Shown: in pieces, positions 7,004-8,435 of the stretch
How the letters are laid out: every line of letters starts with the position of its first letter
Numbering within the stretch: the first letter of the stretch is position 1
NCBI GenBank assembly: GCA_003533825.1
Contig: DQCG01000124.1
Span: forward strand, 452 to 8,886
Direction: 5' to 3'
Source of the DNA: Phycisphaerales bacterium
GTDB taxonomy: Bacteria; Planctomycetota; Phycisphaerae; Sedimentisphaerales; Anaerobacaceae
Length of the DNA: 8,435 nt
Made by a program: the position numbers and the translations under genes
The notes under the pieces: model-generated
What the model was told of the DNA's origin: nothing
Seen by the model: only the letters and a program-made list of their open reading frames with translations
Database searches by the model: none

Positions 7004-8435
7004 ATGACGACAATCTGGCAAGACATCAAATATGCTTTTAGAACGCTGCTAAAGAACCCCGGTTTTGCGGTTGTAGCGGTACTGGTCCTGGCATTGGGAA
7101 TCGGTATCAACACCACAGCCTTCAGTGTTATCAATGCGGTTTTGTTCCGGCCTTTGCCGGTTAAACAGCCCGATAGTTTATTTTCTCTGTCTATACATAC
7201 CCGGGAACAAGTATACGATGACAACTTCTCGTATTCGGATTTAGAGTTCTTCCAGAAAAACGCTAATGTGTTCGAGGGTGTTTTGACCTTTACAAAAATG
7301 CAGTTATCGTGGCAACGCACCCAAACGCATAAGGTTATGACAGAATGGGTCTCACGGGATTATTTTGATGTACTCGGTATCAGGACCTGTCTCGGGCGGC
7401 TCTTTAGTTCCGAGGAGAAGTCAGTACCCAATACGTATCCTGTGGCGGTTCTCAGTTACGCCTTCTGGCGTACGGAATTCAGCGGCAATCCCGATATTTT
7501 GGGCACAGATGTTATTGTCAATGGGAAGAACTATACCATAGTGGGAGTAGCTGAATCCGGCTTTGAGGGTCTGCGGCCGTCACAACCGCCGGACCTGTGG
7601 CTGCCTTTGATGATGTTTCCGCAGGTCTCCGGTGCCGCCCTCACCGACGCTACAAGCTATGAGGTGATTGGACGTCTTCGCGAAGAAATCTCGCCGCGAA
7701 ACGCTGAAGCACAACTGACCGCCCTGCTGCCTGAACTGGACAAGAACTTCCCACATTTCAATGGAAAACGTGGCCGGGGAAGGATTGTTCTGACACCTTC
7801 CGGATATGGAAGTCTGTCACAAAAAGAACGGGGCGGCGCCTGGATTGCATCTGTGATATTCCTGTTGGTCACAGGGATGGTGCTGCTCATCGCCTGTGCC
7901 AACATGGCCAATCTCCTTTTGGCTCGCGCTATTGCCCGGCGCAGGGAAATAGCGACGCGTCTGGCGCTGGGCGCCGGACGTGTTGATTTGATACGGCAAC
8001 TGTTGTGCGAGAGCCTGCTGCTGGCTCTGGTGGGAGGATGTATCGGTCTTTGGCTGGCGGACAGTGCGACGAAAATATTAATGTCCATCCGGCCGGCAAA
8101 CCTCGATCTGCCGTACGATATTGGCCTGGATATACGTGTTATTATTTTCACAGTTTTTCTGTCGCTGCTCACGACTTTAATGTTCGGATTGATTCCTGCC
8201 TTACAGGGAACACGCGTGGCCATTTCTCAGACACTCAAGGAGAAGCAGGGAATTTTAAGTGGCGACATCAAACGCTTTAGCATGCGCAACATACTGATTG
8301 CCGGGCAGATAATGATCTGTGTCGTTCTGCTTATGTCTGCCGGCCTAATGTTACACGGCGTACGCAAGACAATGAATATCGAGTTCGGATTCGATTCCAG
8401 GAATACCTTATTGATGCAGTTGCCCGATACCCTCT
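7004..8435 (+). CDS. ADOP-family ABC transporter permease 4 (3' end outside window)
   Basis: This is the N-terminal 477 residues of a fourth duplicated FtsX/MacB-type permease; the frame stays open to the right edge, with no stop. The start at 7004 follows GGAG and gives the family N-terminus MTTIWQDIKYAFRTLLKNPG. Visible order: TM1 (20-45, LALGIGINT); extracytoplasmic domain 1 (46-275, with SRDYFDVLGI, VAVLSYAFWR, NGKNYTIVGV, LWLPL, IGRL); TM2 (281-305) with LLIACANMANLLLAR; cytoplasmic RRREIATRLALGAGR; TM3 (337-360); TM4 (379-402, MFGLIPAL); TM5 (430-455, AGQIMICVVLL), then the start of extracytoplasmic domain 2 with GFDSRNTLLMQL. It carries the canonical LLLAR and GAGR motifs, closer to permease 1 than to permeases 2 and 3. 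The region before IGRL is the shortest of the four. The visible 3' part is AT-richer than permease 3. By family length, about 330 residues should lie beyond the window. Confidence 0.95.
   Translation, partial: MTTIWQDIKYAFRTLLKNPGFAVVAVLVLALGIGINTTAFSVINAVLFRPLPVKQPDSLFSLSIHTREQVYDDNFSYSDLEFFQKNANVFEGVLTFTKMQLSWQRTQTHKVMTEWVSRDYFDVLGIRTCLGRLFSSEEKSVPNTYPVAVLSYAFWRTEFSGNPDILGTDVIVNGKNYTIVGVAESGFEGLRPSQPPDLWLPLMMFPQVSGAALTDATSYEVIGRLREEISPRNAEAQLTALLPELDKNFPHFNGKRGRGRIVLTPSGYGSLSQKERGGAWIASVIFLLVTGMVLLIACANMANLLLARAIARRREIATRLALGAGRVDLIRQLLCESLLLALVGGCIGLWLADSATKILMSIRPANLDLPYDIGLDIRVIIFTVFLSLLTTLMFGLIPALQGTRVAISQTLKEKQGILSGDIKRFSMRNILIAGQIMICVVLLMSAGLMLHGVRKTMNIEFGFDSRNTLLMQLPDTL

Noticed and set aside
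6999..7007. ATG-AAA-TGA overlapping the start of permease 4, as a coupling mini-frame
   Set aside because: A two-codon frame of this kind arises easily by chance, and the GGAG spacing fits the ATG at 7004 better. No similar element precedes permeases 2 or 3.
1..8435. MacB itself (permease fused to ATPase) or a defence or toxin system
   Set aside because: No Walker A, signature or Walker B motif is visible in any of the four proteins, and the complete ones begin directly with the permease N-terminus. Nothing resembling a nuclease, toxin or defence effector is encoded.

Overview
The window is filled end to end by four consecutive same-strand genes for large FtsX/MacB-type ABC-transporter permeases of the ADOP family ('acidobacterial duplicated orphan permease'). 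In this family one polypeptide carries two permease halves and no ATPase. The first gene is cut by the left edge and the fourth by the right edge; the two in the middle (841 and 834 aa) are complete.

Layout: permease 1 (1-1848, C-terminal ~615 residues), a 49-nt gap, permease 2 (1898-4423), a 39-nt gap, permease 3 (4463-6967), a 36-nt gap, permease 4 (7004 to the right edge, N-terminal 477 residues). Each of the three starts inside the window has a purine-rich Shine-Dalgarno sequence 7-8 nt upstream, and no gap holds a convincing terminator or promoter. The set therefore looks like one transcript driven from upstream of the window. No stretch over 300 bases lacks a gene. I found no tRNA, rRNA, CRISPR array, insertion sequence or phage gene.

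Organism: ADOP proteins are most abundant in Acidobacteriota and also occur in other Gram-negative-type phyla such as Planctomycetota. The mixed, moderate G+C content (gene 3 richer, gene 4 poorer) does not decide between these, and no taxonomic marker is present. Only a diderm bacterium from one of these soil or sediment phyla is a fair guess.

How the genes relate: each protein follows the plan TM1 - extracytoplasmic domain - TM2-4 - TM5 - extracytoplasmic domain - TM6-8, ending in an almost invariant PARRAA-(K/R)-(V/I)-DPMVALRYE tail. Permeases 1 and 4 keep the common family motifs (LLLAR, GAGR). Permeases 2 and 3 share derived motifs (VQG, GG-S/G-R, LSK, LGC) and form a sister pair between two more canonical copies. 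An ATPase of the MacB/LolD type would be needed for transport and must be encoded outside the window. The substrate cannot be read from the sequence. The main points of interest are the tandem expansion itself, the derived middle pair with matched cysteines, a variable extracytoplasmic loop, and a 21-bp in-frame tandem duplication in permease 1. I do not see a clearly new kind of system here.
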